DNA of 64,000 nt from Nipponacmea schrenckii (taxonomy: Eukaryota > Mollusca > Gastropoda > Lottiidae): NCBI GenBank assembly GCA_030562195.1, contig JAUJPP010000002.1, positions 4,712,001 to 4,776,000 on the forward strand, written 5' to 3'. A program made the translations under genes and the position numbers. Below, piece after piece: positions 1 through 11,369 of the stretch. The notes under the pieces were generated by a model that was not told the origin of the DNA, did no database searches, and saw only the letters and a program-made list of their open reading frames with translations. Within the stretch, counting starts at the first letter, position 1, and every line of letters begins with the position of its first letter.

Positions 1-202
1 AGTTGATATCTGATTTGGTAGTTTTTATTTTAACCTAACAAAATCTATCCATGTTTGATATAGTAGATAAATTTCAACCTCTTGTTTATTCACAAAAATA
101 AATATTATTGACAATTCTGACCTTAAATATTTTTATGATGGAACCTTAAAATCTTTCTCATTAATATGCAATTAACTTTAAACTGTGGTATAACAATATT
201 AC

Positions 203-1769
203 ACTAGAACTGTGAACAGCTCCGAGCGTGGCAACTGTGCGTTATCCCATGGATTTCGAACATTTTGAAACTTCTATCCTGCTAGCTTTCAATTCCGGTA
301 CTTTTCAGCCTACAATTGTAAGCGTAAACTTTCCGCTATATAGGCAATGTTTTCTACTATAAGTTTCTACTATCAGTTCCTTATTAGATTTTTGTACATG
401 TCTAAGATTTCGGTAGGATATTTACATAAATTCCAAACTAAAATTTAAGTAGGTAGTAAGATGTCAATTTGTCATGAAATTTAAACTCTCTATATTCAAA
501 TTTAAACATTATTTTGTAACTTTGGTTGTAATTAACATAGAGAGAAAATTCAAGCTATGTGATAATTTGCTAATTCACAGCTTTATAAAGAGATATTTTT
601 TGAATTTGTATGCAAAAATTTTACAAAAAAATAAATAAATTTTATTAGCAATTGGAATTTTTTTCTTCTCGAGGGATGCAAATTATTTTGTATAGCTAAT
701 GTACTGTTTTTGCTTACATTCTTGAATTACACGGGATGTAGGGTTGCCTGAAATGAGATAAAAAAAAAACGGAAGTCCCCACGCCCAAACCGGAAGTGAT
801 CAAAAAATTTTGATGAGATATTTTTAATTGTGTTGCGTATCTATCTATATCCTGTAAATTTCAGATCGATCCGAACATTAGAGCCCGAAAGTGTAACATA
901 ACCATCCAAAATTGCAAAATAGTCAGATTTCGGTGGGCTATAAATCCGGAAGTTAATATTTGTCATGCAATATCAGCACATCTATAGACAGCTGAGGTGG
1001 TCAATGACATTCTACATCTCAAATGTCAAGGTCATTTAAGGTCAAGGTCACGAGATATAGAGTTTTAAATTTTCGAAAAATTCGAACGGGCATAAATAAA
1101 ATTCAAATTCGAAAATCAAAATTCTGTTCCCAACATTTTTTAGATAAAGTATCAAGGTTTCGATAAACACCAAAATCATAAAAATCGGTTAATAATTGGC
1201 GGACTTTTAAGACTTTTTGCGCATGCGCAACATTCAATTTAATTTTTCTTCATCTCAGGGGATTAAAATCATTTAGTATAGCTAAAATATACTGATTTTG
1301 TTTAGAATCTTGAATTACATCGGAAGCAGGGTCGCCCGACATGAGACGAAAAAACCGGAAGTCCCCACGCCCAAACCGGAAGTGATCAAAAAATTTTAAT
1401 GATGTAGTTTTAATTGCGCTGCCTATCTATCTATATCCTGTAAATTTCAGACCGATGCGACTATTAGGGCCCGAGCTAGCTTGAAATCTTATTTGCATAT
1501 TATGCAATTAGCCACTTTCGGTTTAGCGAAAATTTCATGTTAGATATTCATTTTTGAATATAAAAACCATTTGTGAAAACAGAAATAGTCTATCTTTTTC
1601 CGTTTGGGCTAGCGAGCTTCCCCAAAAAAAAAAAAAAAAAAAAAAAAAATAATCCGAACGAAAACAAGGCGTGACAAATTTTATTTGCCACGCAATAATA
1701 AAACTTCGCGTATATTTTTTGAACCCATAGAGGTTGTTTGCCACTCTCGGAACTGTTCACAGTTCTAGT
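203..1769. mobile_element. Non-autonomous TIR DNA transposon, 1.57 kb
   Basis: The ends are 32-nt terminal inverted repeats (203-234 and 1738-1769) matching at 30 of 32 positions; both read ACTAGAACTGTGAACAG inward. The inside has no transposase-like frame, but it holds two direct copies of a ~240-bp block and an A-run at 1623-1649. No clear target duplication is visible outside the repeats; a TA two bases inside each end could be the duplicated site if the true end is GAACTGTG. The superfamily cannot be decided. It looks like a MITE-type element dependent on a transposase elsewhere. Confidence 0.7.
655..1480 (+). repeat. Two direct copies of a ~240-bp block inside the TIR element
   Basis: Blocks at about 655-900 and 1238-1480 share TTGAATTACA, CGGAAGTCCCCACGCCCAAA, CCGGAAGTGATCAAAAAATT and CTATCTATATCCTGTAAATT in the same order, with scattered substitutions. 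The copies are about 583 bp apart. CCGGAAGT motifs also recur near 58.8-59.2 kb. This looks like an internal duplication that enlarged the element. Confidence 0.75.
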
Positions 1770-3249
1770 TTCATTTTTTCATTGAGATCCCGAAGAGATT
1801 TTATTCTGTTTTGTACATCGTCAACATTGATTTCTATACATTGATGACAGCTATTCGTACGTGTCCACGTCCAGATTAGAGAACCTTGTCTACCTACACA
1901 TTATGCATATCAATTTCTATCATCGTAATATTGACTACCAAAAGATAAAACAAAAACTCAAGACAAACTTGAAATATTGAAATAAAAGACGACAAAGTGA
2001 ATATCGAATGCGATTGGCTGTCAAACGTCGGCCATGATGAATTCAACAATGGTTAAGAATGTACCTTGAATTATAATACAATTAATCAAACCAATTGTAT
2101 ATTCTTGTATACACTTTATATTGGCCAAGTATATAACCAATTAACCGTCGTCTTTGACCTGTAATGTCCAGGTGTGTCGAGGAAACTTTCCTATGGCTCA
2201 CTTCTGTTTTTTCGGCTTTCCTACTCCAAAACTATCATACAGGAACAAATTGTCTTTTAAACTTCCTCATACAATATAATCCAGGCAACAACATGATCAA
2301 CGAAATAAAATAAAATATCAAACATGGTGGAAAACAAACTGTAATTGATGCCCTTACGACATAGTCGGTAGGACATTTAGTGCAGAAACTTACAATAACT
2401 ACACAGACCTATAAGATCATCTTAGGAAATAATCGTATGTATGGATCCAGAAGGAAAGCCGATTCAAAATAGCCGTTACGCGGTATACTGATAATAATAG
2501 TATCTATATTTTACATAGATCAAAGTTTGGTCCAATTACACAAGGACATAGTCCAGGAGAAGCTTCTTTTATAATATAATTGATATTGAATATCAAATTT
2601 CTTTTTTTATATGCTGTCACAAGCTTTGCAAAAATGGGTGGCCAGCCAATCTACTATATCTATCAGTTGCCTATCTAACCCGACTCAATATGGACGGCAT
2701 GGGTAGGAACCGGCAATAGAAAGTAAGGGGTTGTGGTTTCTGCCTGCTTTCGACCAGGAAGTAGAAGTATTGAATATACCTAACATGATCACGATATATC
2801 CGTCAAATTTAAAACTTCCCATACTAAAGAAAGGGAATTATGAAAAGCTAATTAAAATTTCATATCTTCTTGGTTTTCTTTTGTTTTAATAGTCTAAATT
2901 ACATGTATAGCCTTATCTAAACGGATTTCTGCCAAAGGAAATACCAATACAGACTAAGAAATTGTGGGATTATTCTATGCTTATAGTTTAGGATTTCTTT
3001 AACAGGTGTTACATGATATGATGCGTGCACATTTTTTTTACAACACTGACTTGAAAAGTTTTGCGTAAACCTTTTAAATAGAGCTTTGTCGTTCTTAATA
3101 CTAACTGTATACTCTCAGACTTGGTAAGGGATACATTTCTCTAATTTTTTTTCATTTATTTGAAGTTTTTCGACATATTTGAAAAAATGAGACTGTCACT
3201 ATAATCAACAAGAAAAGAAGAACAGCGACGAAGTCCTATATCATTACGC
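1770..3249. other. Intergenic, no gene seen
   Basis: AT-rich sequence with no supported coding exon. Around 2505-2555 a stretch (TTTTACATAGATCAAAG, ACACAAGGACATAGTCCAGG) resembles the 3' end of the retroelement at 34433-35177, so a short degraded relative probably lies here. Confidence 0.5.
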
Positions 3250-3845
3250 CCATCACCTTCGATTAACACTACATTTTAATAGTTTCTTACTTCACACCAA
3301 CATTGTGGACAGATAAGGCAATAACTTAGTCATTCTCCCTTCTCCCTTCACCTTCGATTTACACTACATTTTAATAGTTTCTTACTTCACAACAACATTA
3401 CTCAAATTGTGTGAGAGAAAATTTAACAGTGGACAGATAAGGCAATAATTATGGAAGACAATAGGTTATTAGGGGAGTAACTTACTTATTCTCCTTCCAT
3501 CAACACTACATTTTAATATTTTTATTACTACTCACCAACATGACTTAACTTGTGTGAGAGAAAAGTTTAACAGTGGATAGGTTATAAGGGGAGTAACTTA
3601 CTTATTCTCCCTTCACCTTCAATTAACACTACATTTTAATAGTTTCTTACTTCACACCAACATTACTTAAATTGTGTGAGAGAAAAGTTTAACAGTGGAT
3701 AGGTTATTAGGGGAGTAACTTAGTTATTCTCCCTTCACCTTCAATTTACACTACATTTTAATAGTTTCTTACTTCACACCAACATTACTTAAATTGTGTG
3801 AGAGAAAAGTTTAAAAATGGGTAGGTTATTAGGGGAGTAACCTAT
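3250..3845. repeat. Tandem repeat, ~120-bp unit, about 5 copies
   Basis: Each unit contains ACTACATTTTAATAGTTTCT, CACACCAACATTACTTAAAT, TGTGTGAGAGAAAAGTTTAA and GGTTATTAGGGGAGTAACTT. Equivalent points at 3653 and 3775 give a period of 122 bp. The leftmost units carry internal deletions or insertions, while the last two are nearly identical. It has no coding potential. Confidence 0.85.
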
Positions 3846-4469
3846 TTATGTAATTGAGCTATATTTAGATGTATAAATTATTGCTTAATTTTATCCAGGT
3901 TTTAATAAGTTATAATGTTTTACTAACAAACACTGTAGCAGACTTCATTTCTCTTTCTTTCTATCAAACCCACCATTGACGTCCAGATACACATCAAACA
4001 CGAAGGCAAAAACAAAGACACATTTGGCCGTAGACATATATTATAACAAATCATTTTTTTACGCCCACATGAAAATGTGGACGTATATTGCAATCACCCA
4101 TCTCCGTCCGTCGGTCCGTACTTGTGTACGCAATAGAAGCTGTAGTTTTTATCCGATTTGAATGAAACTTGGTACGTGTATTCGTCTTAATAACATCTCG
4201 GACAAGTTAAAAATGGCACGATTCCAGATGTCGGTTTATGAGTTATTGCCCTTGATTAAATGAAAAAACATGGAATATTCTGTTTGCTGAAGTGGGCGTA
4301 TGTTACCTTGCCTGATACACCCTCCTCAGGCTTATCAGATAATGGGCAAAAAATTCATGTTCCGTTCTATCAGATAATGGGCAATGGGTGTACCGCATGA
4401 AATCAGACTAAATATGAATCAAAATTGTCACTTTAGTAGAGTACTTATTAAAATGCAATCAAAACTGTA

Positions 4470-4920
4470 GTTTGTAGAGTGAGCACAAGACATTTACTCT
4501 CATTTTTCCGAAATCGCGCTAAGTCGGAAACTGTATCTCCGCTAAAAATTATCCGATCATCACCAAAATCAATACAGTTCCTCTTTGTGATGCCATGAAC
4601 TCACATACCAAAAATTATTAAAATCCAATCGACTGTAGTCTGTAGAGTGAGCACAAGCAAAGTTACTCGCATTTTTCCGAAATCGCGCTAAGTCGGACAC
4701 TGTATCTCCGCTAAAAATTAGTCTGTAGAGTGAGCACAAGACATTTATTCTCATTTTTCCGAAATCCCGCTAAGTTGGACACTGTATCTCCGCTAAAAAT
4801 TATCCGATCATCACCAAAATCAATACAGTTCCTCTTTGTGATACCATGAACTCACATACCAAAAATTATTAAAATCCAATCAAAACTGTAGAGTGTAGAG
4901 TGAGCATAAGCAAATGTGAA
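4470..4920. repeat. Nested direct duplications in the dispersed repeat
   Basis: The block GTAGAGTGAGCACAAG ... TTTTTCCGAAATCGCGCTAA ... CTGTATCTCCGCTAAAAATT is repeated three times (starting near 4474, 4638 and 4722). The linker TATCCGATCATCACCAAAAT ... CCTCTTTGTGAT is repeated at 4550-4610 and 4801-4850. This is local duplication inside one repeat copy. Confidence 0.8.
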
Positions 4921-4932
4921 CAGACGACAGAC

Positions 4933-4934
<2 letters not shown>

Positions 4935-5001
<67 letters not shown>
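4935..5001. repeat. (GACA)n microsatellite
   Basis: About 16 tandem GACA units, preceded by two imperfect CAGACGA units. It gives a false cysteine/leucine/serine/valine repeat frame on the - strand. Confidence 0.95.
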
Positions 5002-5002
<1 letters not shown>

Positions 5003-5047
5003 AAGTTGATCACAATATACGTCCTACATTTCATGTGAGGGCGTATT

Positions 5048-5953
5048 AAAATGTATAGACAACCGGCAACTCGACATAGCTTACCTTTATGATGACGACA
5101 CTATTTTATTTTGCGTCCTCGGTTGTGTGTTTATTTCTATCTTGTTAATAGGCTAGATGTAGTCGCCAATTTCAACCAAAAATTAAAATATATTTTATTT
5201 TAAAGAGTCACACGTTTATACAACATCGTTACCGATGACTTTATGGAATCATAATTATAGGCTACTTAGCTACAAATATATATTTTTAGCCTTAAGAATG
5301 AAAGTACCTAAATAAGATCTTTTAAACGTGCATTAAGTTTACTTGGAAAAAGTTCTTCCTATGATAACTAGGCATTGAAGTTTTGACTAGGAATTTCATA
5401 ACTGCTGGTTTTTAAAGTTGTTCAATATAGATGTAATTTGAATAATATAGATATCATTATAAACATTTGATAAATTTGATAACGTTTTTCGCTTCTATAA
5501 TTAATGAATATACTAAAATGAAAGTTGATTTTATTTACTTTACCACCGATATATTATAGGCTACGTTTAAAATTATAATGCATTATGTTCCAATAGGGCC
5601 TATTATACATATGCCTATATATGCCACATATACATGTATTGTTCTTTGTGAATTACCATATTGTATTCAACAACAATTTATGCTAATGAAATTTAAATGT
5701 GATCTTAAGACAGAACCATTGTTGTCATAATAACCTACACTCAATGCAGGTAGTGAATGCATTTTATATGTCTTATATAATATAATATGCTATGCATATA
5801 CTCGAAAGTAAATATGTATTATACAATGTCACGTGATAAAATTGATAAAAAAGCTCTTGAACAAGGAAGTTTAATTAAAAAGCTTACGGATTCATTGGTC
5901 AGCAGTACTTGCAAATGAGTTTGATTATGGATTGAAAGTTAGATTGGAGAAAA
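5048..5953. other. Upstream region of the + strand signal-peptide exon
   Basis: AT-rich DNA without a reading frame or repeat that I can name. It would hold the promoter and 5' UTR of the gene whose first coding exon starts at 5954, but no convincing TATA box or initiator can be singled out in such an AT-rich background. Confidence 0.4.
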
Positions 5954-6013
5954 ATGAATAGCAAAAATTTTATCACCATAATATACCTCTTTTGTATATT
6001 TTTATTAGGTCAA
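5954..6013 (+). CDS. First coding exon: signal peptide of a secreted or membrane protein
   Basis: ATG at 5954 opens a 20-codon exon, MNSKNFITIIYLFCIFLLGQ: a short polar start with one lysine, then a hydrophobic core, then a small residue at the expected cleavage zone. It ends in phase 0 at a strong donor GTAAGTA (6014). The 7400 exon starts in phase 0 and continues straight into a cysteine-rich module, which is the usual layout for an extracellular protein. It could be the start of a gene related to the EGF/FN3 receptor on the other contigs, but only two exons are seen, on the opposite strand and a different contig. Confidence 0.6.
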
Positions 6014-7399
6014 GTAAGTAAATATTATTACGTCTTATCATTATGTTTTATGTGTTCGTTATTCAGGATTTAAGTGTATTTAACACAGTAGGCCAATCTG
6101 TTTTTACAAACTCCATGGTAATCACCAACTTGTATTAAATGTGTTCTATATAAACATGTTGATTTAATTGTATTCAAAGTCATATCATATTTGCTGATTT
6201 TGATCACTCAAGGATATGTAATATTATATTTAAGGATATATTATTATACTATTCTTTCTGTTTTAGAACTTTTTTAGATTAAATGTACTGCAGTTATAAT
6301 TTGAAAATTTGGAAAAAAATCATTTGATAGTTCTCTTGTTTTGGGATGCCGAAATATTGTTAACTTTCAGTCATTTTCATTTGTTTAGATGGAATGTACT
6401 TTCTAAGGTGATAATTTATTAACATTTTAATTTTCAAATGAGAGTTCTTTTATATACAATACATTGTTGTCCAGAATAGTTCATTGTAGTTACGGGTAAA
6501 AAATTTCAACTCCCCTGTCTAATTATAAATGATTATTGGACCGTCGTATATGATATAGAACTGTTTTCAAATATTCGCTTTTTACCTCCTTTTAAATGAG
6601 ATCATGTTTTCGGAAGTAAGTATACATTCCATTTAGGAAAGATGCACACTATTTAATTTTAACAAAAAGAAAAAAAATGTAACTGTGTGTTTTTCTTCCA
6701 CTTATATATTTTGAAATGATATTCGTATAGTTCTAATAGTAATAAATCTGAATGATATGATAATTAATTATTGTGTGTGCTTAATTTAGTTAAGGAAGGC
6801 ATGGCTATGAAAAGCAATGAAAATATACATACTCTTGGTTCATTTTAGCCACTTTATCCACGAAAGCAATGAAAATGCAACCAAAAACAACCATTGTGCA
6901 TTGTTGGTACCATTGAAAACATACAGAATTTGCGTAACAAGTAACATAGCTCTGGAGGCCACGAAATGGACATTGCGTATTGACCGTATCCAAAGTGCAA
7001 TCCGAGGTCAAATTATTCTATTAGCAATCTTGAATGGAAATATTGAAATTAATGACAATCTTGAAATCCAATAATTATAAGTTTAGTCGGCTTGTAATAT
7101 AAATAAAACTAAAGGCACAGCGTCAGAAGAAATGTCTTCTTTTGGACAATTACTGCATTCTTCAAAATAGGAAAATTTAGATAAGATTTGTTTTAGCTTA
7201 AAAACATTTGAAGCATCCAGTGTAGTAAAATGTGAAATTTAAACACTTTTGATGGTTTTACACCATTCTTATTCCCGATTCTTTTGTTCGTAGGTAGAAT
7301 TGAATAGGACTTTTCATATAACTGATAGTAAAAACCACTGAAACTTTGCCTTTTTTTAAACGTGACATTTGCCTTTATGATTGTAATATATTATTTCAG
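6014..7399 (+). other. Intron 1 of the + strand gene
   Basis: Runs from donor GTAAGTA (6014) to acceptor TTATTTCAG ending at 7399. The content is AT-rich. Open frames at 6805-7074 on both strands have no domain and look like chance. Confidence 0.5.
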
Positions 7400-7538
7400 G
7401 TATCATGTAATGTTGGTACTAATTGTACTGAACTTGATGTTACAATATGTGGTGGTGATTCTACAGGATATCAATGTGTTATCTATCTTTGTCAATGTAC
7501 TGATAACTATTATGATGCTAATGGAATTTGTACAAAAA
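7400..7538 (+). CDS. Second coding exon: EGF-like six-plus-cysteine module
   Basis: The exon lies between TTATTTCAG and A|GTAAGT (phase 0 in, phase 1 out). It encodes about 46 residues starting VSCNVGTNC, with cysteines in the pattern C-x5-C-x7-C-x8-C-x5-C-x1-C and a final C before the donor, ending NGICTK. The spacing and the ending ...YYDANGIC resemble the cysteine modules on the other contigs (for example 52487-52624, ending NNTVCKP). This suggests the same receptor or matrix family. The exact fold class is not certain. Confidence 0.65.
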
Positions 7539-8589
7539 GTAAGTCCTTCCTTATTACTTCTAAGATGTAGCCTTATTTATACAACTGAAAGTCTGAAACA
7601 ATTAATCTGCGTAGTCTATTTATTCACCCGTTCCTGTAAAGTTAGCCGTTATGAAAACGAAATACTTAGTACTCTTAGCCTGTTATAAAGACTAACAAAA
7701 CTCATACCGTGTACCGTACGGTACAACTGTTACCTTCTAAGAAGGCTGCTAAAAGCTAACAAATACTATTGCTTACAAAGAATAGGAAAATTTTGACCAA
7801 TCAAGATCTAATAATGCTACTTATGGGCGGGTCATTTGAAGTTTTGCATCCAATTAAATTAATTTAGTTTATATTCGATAAATTCTAAAATGACTTAATT
7901 TTTTATTTTCTTGATACTTTTAAGCCGTTAAGTAGAAATCAATACTAATATCATTACTTATTTCATAATAATTATTTTGTGTTTTTCATAACAAAACCGT
8001 TTTTTTTGTTTTTCGCCAAAACATGAACTCGCCCCAAGGTCAAGGTCATCAAATGGGGCAATTCGACCGTTTTTCTGGCTTTATACAGCCGAAGATTCTG
8101 GACAATTGATACATAATATGCTTTAAAGGGCAGGCTAGGCTATGTATTTATAGTATATTCTTCACTCTGCTTAATCCTAAATCTGGAAGAAAATATTAAT
8201 AGGCCGATTGATAAATCCCAAAATTGCGCCTGGATATCGTAGACAAGAAGAAAAGACAGCGATATTCCATGCTGATTCAAGAACTGTAATTTCACAGATA
8301 TGCAGTTTATTCTACCATTTCTGTCAGGTATGTTATTTTCATTTGATCAGCCACGTCTATTTGGTTACCGTACTAAACAGTGAAATTAATGTCTAAATAA
8401 TAGACCATTTGAGAGTCAGTACGCTTTTAGCTAGGCCCATAATAGGTGGGGGATGGGGGCATTATTGTGAGGAGGCAACAGGCCTGCTGTTTTAGCTTAG
8501 TAGAGCTAATCTGACACAGGTTACTTACACTGAATCAACATATTGTTTTGTTCTCTGTTAATTAGTCCAAAAGTAGCTGACCCTATACC
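7539..8589. other. Intron or intergenic, no exon supported
   Basis: If the + strand gene continues, a phase-1 exon should follow, but none with cysteine modules is visible. The sequence is AT-rich with a small palindrome ACCGTACGGTAC near 7707-7730. Confidence 0.4.
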
Positions 8590-8897
8590 CAGCCTCTGAT
8601 AGCTATTTGAACAGATATGGGTGGTGCAGAGTCTGGAATTTCCATACCTTTTACTACTTTTAGTGGGTGCAGGTTATAAACTAGTAAACATACCTCATAT
8701 CTATGCACCAAGAAATATATTTGAAAGATGGATATTTTTGTAGTTCCATTATTACCCACCTACACCATCCATGTCAAAACTATGGTTGCGTCAAAGTTTA
8801 TTTAAAAGAATTTAAATCGCTCAGTCGCCATCTCAAATCGCATTGGCATCTCAAATCGCATTGGCATCTGAAATTTTGCCATCACAAGGTAACATGA
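8590..8897 (+). mobile_element. Fragment of a TIR element with a C2H2 zinc-finger-like frame
   Basis: From 8590 the sequence CAGCCTCTGATAGCTATTTG matches the terminal repeat of the 39024-39467 element. The frame 8703-8897 contains CQNYGCVKVYLKEFKSLSRH followed by LKSHWH, a C-x4-C-x12-H-x3-H-type finger (YGC...F...L..H...H). The matching part of the 39-kb element has a degenerate version of the same segment. A 15-bp duplication (CATCTCAAATCGCAT) lengthens the end. No right terminal repeat was found, so this is a partial copy of a transposon or a captured exon. Confidence 0.45.
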
Positions 8898-11054
8898 TTG
8901 ACACAATCGGATGATCATTTTGTAATTTCGTTTTTTGACCGGAAAGCATTGAAATTTTTGATGCACACACAATTTGAGCAACAGAGCAATTGGAATATTT
9001 GAAAAAATATTTTTGACTAAACCATAGGTGTTACATGGATGCTGTAGGTATGATTAAACTACAAAAACATCTTTCCAAATATATGAAGGTTTGCTGTATT
9101 CAAAGTTTGTAAATGCATTTAAAAACCCTGGTGCCAAAAATCTGACTATGTTACTATAAGTGACCATGTTGGATTTTATCTTCTGGACAGGACATTGTTA
9201 TATTTTAATAACATTGTCATTGTGTTCTTTCAAAAAAAGTAATAAACATCTTTTGACATCCCGGTATAGAATAATTTCATGGGTGTCAATGTGTTTGAGA
9301 ATAGATTTAATTGGATCGAGATGAAACTTGCTTCAGACTAGTCAATTACAAGACCTATTTGTTGATATTGGATAAAAGTTTGTTTCAGTATCCAACTATT
9401 CAAAGGCAATATTGAGACATGGATACTGTGTGACATGCTGTGATATGTCCATCAATTTTTGTACTTTTTCTACACTCTTTAGACAAGAATTTGGGTCGAT
9501 TTTGAACATAGAATAACATAAATCATGGGTGACCTCTTGAATACTTGTGTATACCATATTTGGTGATTTTTACCTCTTGAAAGCTTGTAGAAGCTCCCAT
9601 TTTGGGATCTATACCTCACATTTCTATCTCAATTGTAAACATCCTAAAATCATGAATAAAATGTATGATAATCACTCAGATTGAAAGCCTCGTAAACAAG
9701 TATAATATACAAGGTTTCAATCTTCTCTTTTCTATGGATGAAAACAGAAAAACCTGTACCATGTACAATGATACAAGTGAATAAGTTATTATACAAGGTT
9801 TGAATCATCAAGGAACAAAAACCTTGTATAACAGTAAAGAAATTATATAATCAATTACATTTTAACCAGAAACGCATACAAACAGATGTTTTTTTAGAGT
9901 GCAATTAAGTTTGCATCATATGATGTCGTTTAAGGTGGTCACTCAAGTTATGTTGGTCTCAATCCATACCAAAAAGTCAATTTATTCCCACCTTTAGTTA
10001 TGTTAATCTATTAACAATTTTTAGATTGATCATTGGCCATTGGTAATTGGCTGTACAGTCATGAACTGTCATTAAAATTTTGACCAAACTAAGTATGCAA
10101 CTTACTTATGTACATATTGATTGGATCTCAAATGAGTTTTTTTTAATATTGCCCCTGAAATGGGTAAAATATGTATATATTTCGTGTTAACAAAATAGAG
10201 ACTTTATTTCAGTTGACATTTTACAAATTTTACTACCTTTGAGTAAAAATGAAATACAATGAGAAAGTTTATTTTAAACTATAGGCATACATTGTTAACA
10301 CAAGATTGTTACAAGATAAAATATATTCCCTACTTTTGTTTTTTATAGACACTGAAAATGATTTGGATCAGTCAGACAAAGAGAGATACCTTCTTGAAGA
10401 TGTTATTGGAGAATATAGTGACAGTTTCATAATAATGAAAAGATAACATAAAGGTATCATTACTATGTACAATTGTTTTGTATTTTGATAAATTTATGTT
10501 TATAAATTAATCTCTCATCTTCATATTTTTACTTTCCTGCTCACGTCTTGATATACTTTCGCCATAAAACCAGAGGAGCTGTCCTGATGAGCATTATGCT
10601 TTTATCATATAAAGGTGTTTTTGCCAATTTTAAACATATTGTTTTTATTACAGGCAAAGAGAATCAACAACACAACAATATGTTGTTGGGAGAAAATTAG
10701 TTTAGTGAGATGATATGTGATTATTGTTTGTTTGCTTCTTCAACAACACAAAGGTAAGTTTGGTTACTGACAAGAAATTCAGTCACATGGGTTGTTGAAT
10801 TGCTCTAGTTATGTCCATGTAGAATGGCCAAAAGGCAAGTTATTCTGTATTTTCTGGCTGCCGAATAAAAAGTTCAGATAATTTTGTCATAAAGTTCATT
10901 TATCATTGGGCAACATTATTTGATCATCACAGTAAATTGTCATTTAGCCATTTACTGATCACAAATGCATACTTTTGTACTTTTATTCTCACAAGAATCT
11001 TACCACTGAATTAATTATCCTTATCTCTGCAAATAGGTACATTAATGTGACTTG
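8898..11054. other. Intergenic; one weak candidate 3' exon
   Basis: Mostly AT-rich DNA without domains. At 10350-10446 a frame following TTTTTTATAG reads ...LDQSDKERYLLEDVIGEYSD... and stops with TAA; it accepts phase 1 and so could close a transcript begun upstream, but there is no family match. At 9690-9835 the motif ATACAAGGTTT occurs twice and is also present inverted (AACCTTGTAT), giving a weak foldback. Confidence 0.3.
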
Positions 11055-11369
11055 AAACCTTGTCACCAAATAACTGTCATCAATTTATTTTATAACCGAA
11101 TAATTCTGATCAACTTTCCTTTTGACCTTTTGTCCAAATTACTGTTATCAATTACTTTTGTAACAAAATTATTGTGATCGACATACTTTTTGCTCAATTT
11201 ACCTTGTGATGAAATGACATTTGTGACCATATCGTGTGATCAATTTACTTTGTGACCAAATTACTGTGATCAATTTACTTTGTGACCAAATTACTGTGAT
11301 CAATTTACTTTGTGACCAAATTACTGTGATCAATTTACTTTGTGACCAAATTACTGTGATCAATTTACC
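11055..11369. repeat. 30-bp satellite, degenerate left, perfect right
   Basis: Exact units of TGTGATCAATTTACTTTGTG plus ACCAAATTAC start at 11235, 11265, 11295 and 11325, with a half unit at 11355-11369. To the left, from about 11055, the same motif continues with many substitutions (CTGTCATCAATTTATTTTAT, CTGTTATCAATTACTTTTGT). The 30-bp length produces an artefactual 10-residue repeat on the - strand. Confidence 0.9.

Larger units (their letters stand above)
4040..5047. repeat. Dispersed mollusc repeat bounded by ACGCCCACAT arms
   Basis: The left end reads TTTTTTACGCCCACATGAAA and the right end carries TTTCATGTGAGGGCGTATTA, an imperfect inverted pair. Inside are the family hallmarks: CCGTCCGTCGGTCCGTACTT, a stretch on an observed 'TTTGAATGAAACTTGGTACG' theme, and a GACA tract near the right end. 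Related pieces occur at 35835-36215 and 61380-61910, with shorter fragments near 21.95, 23.25, 38.08 and 39.7 kb. I know this family as abundant in bivalves and gastropods; the mechanism of spread is unknown to me. Confidence 0.75.

Noticed and set aside
1535..1744. Frame with a poly-phenylalanine run
   Set aside because: Read-through of the A-run inside the TIR element.
4852..5034. Frame with CLSV repeats on the - strand
   Set aside because: Translation of the (GACA)n microsatellite.
6805..7074. Overlapping frames on both strands
   Set aside because: They lie inside the intron between two supported exons, with no domain or splice sites of their own.
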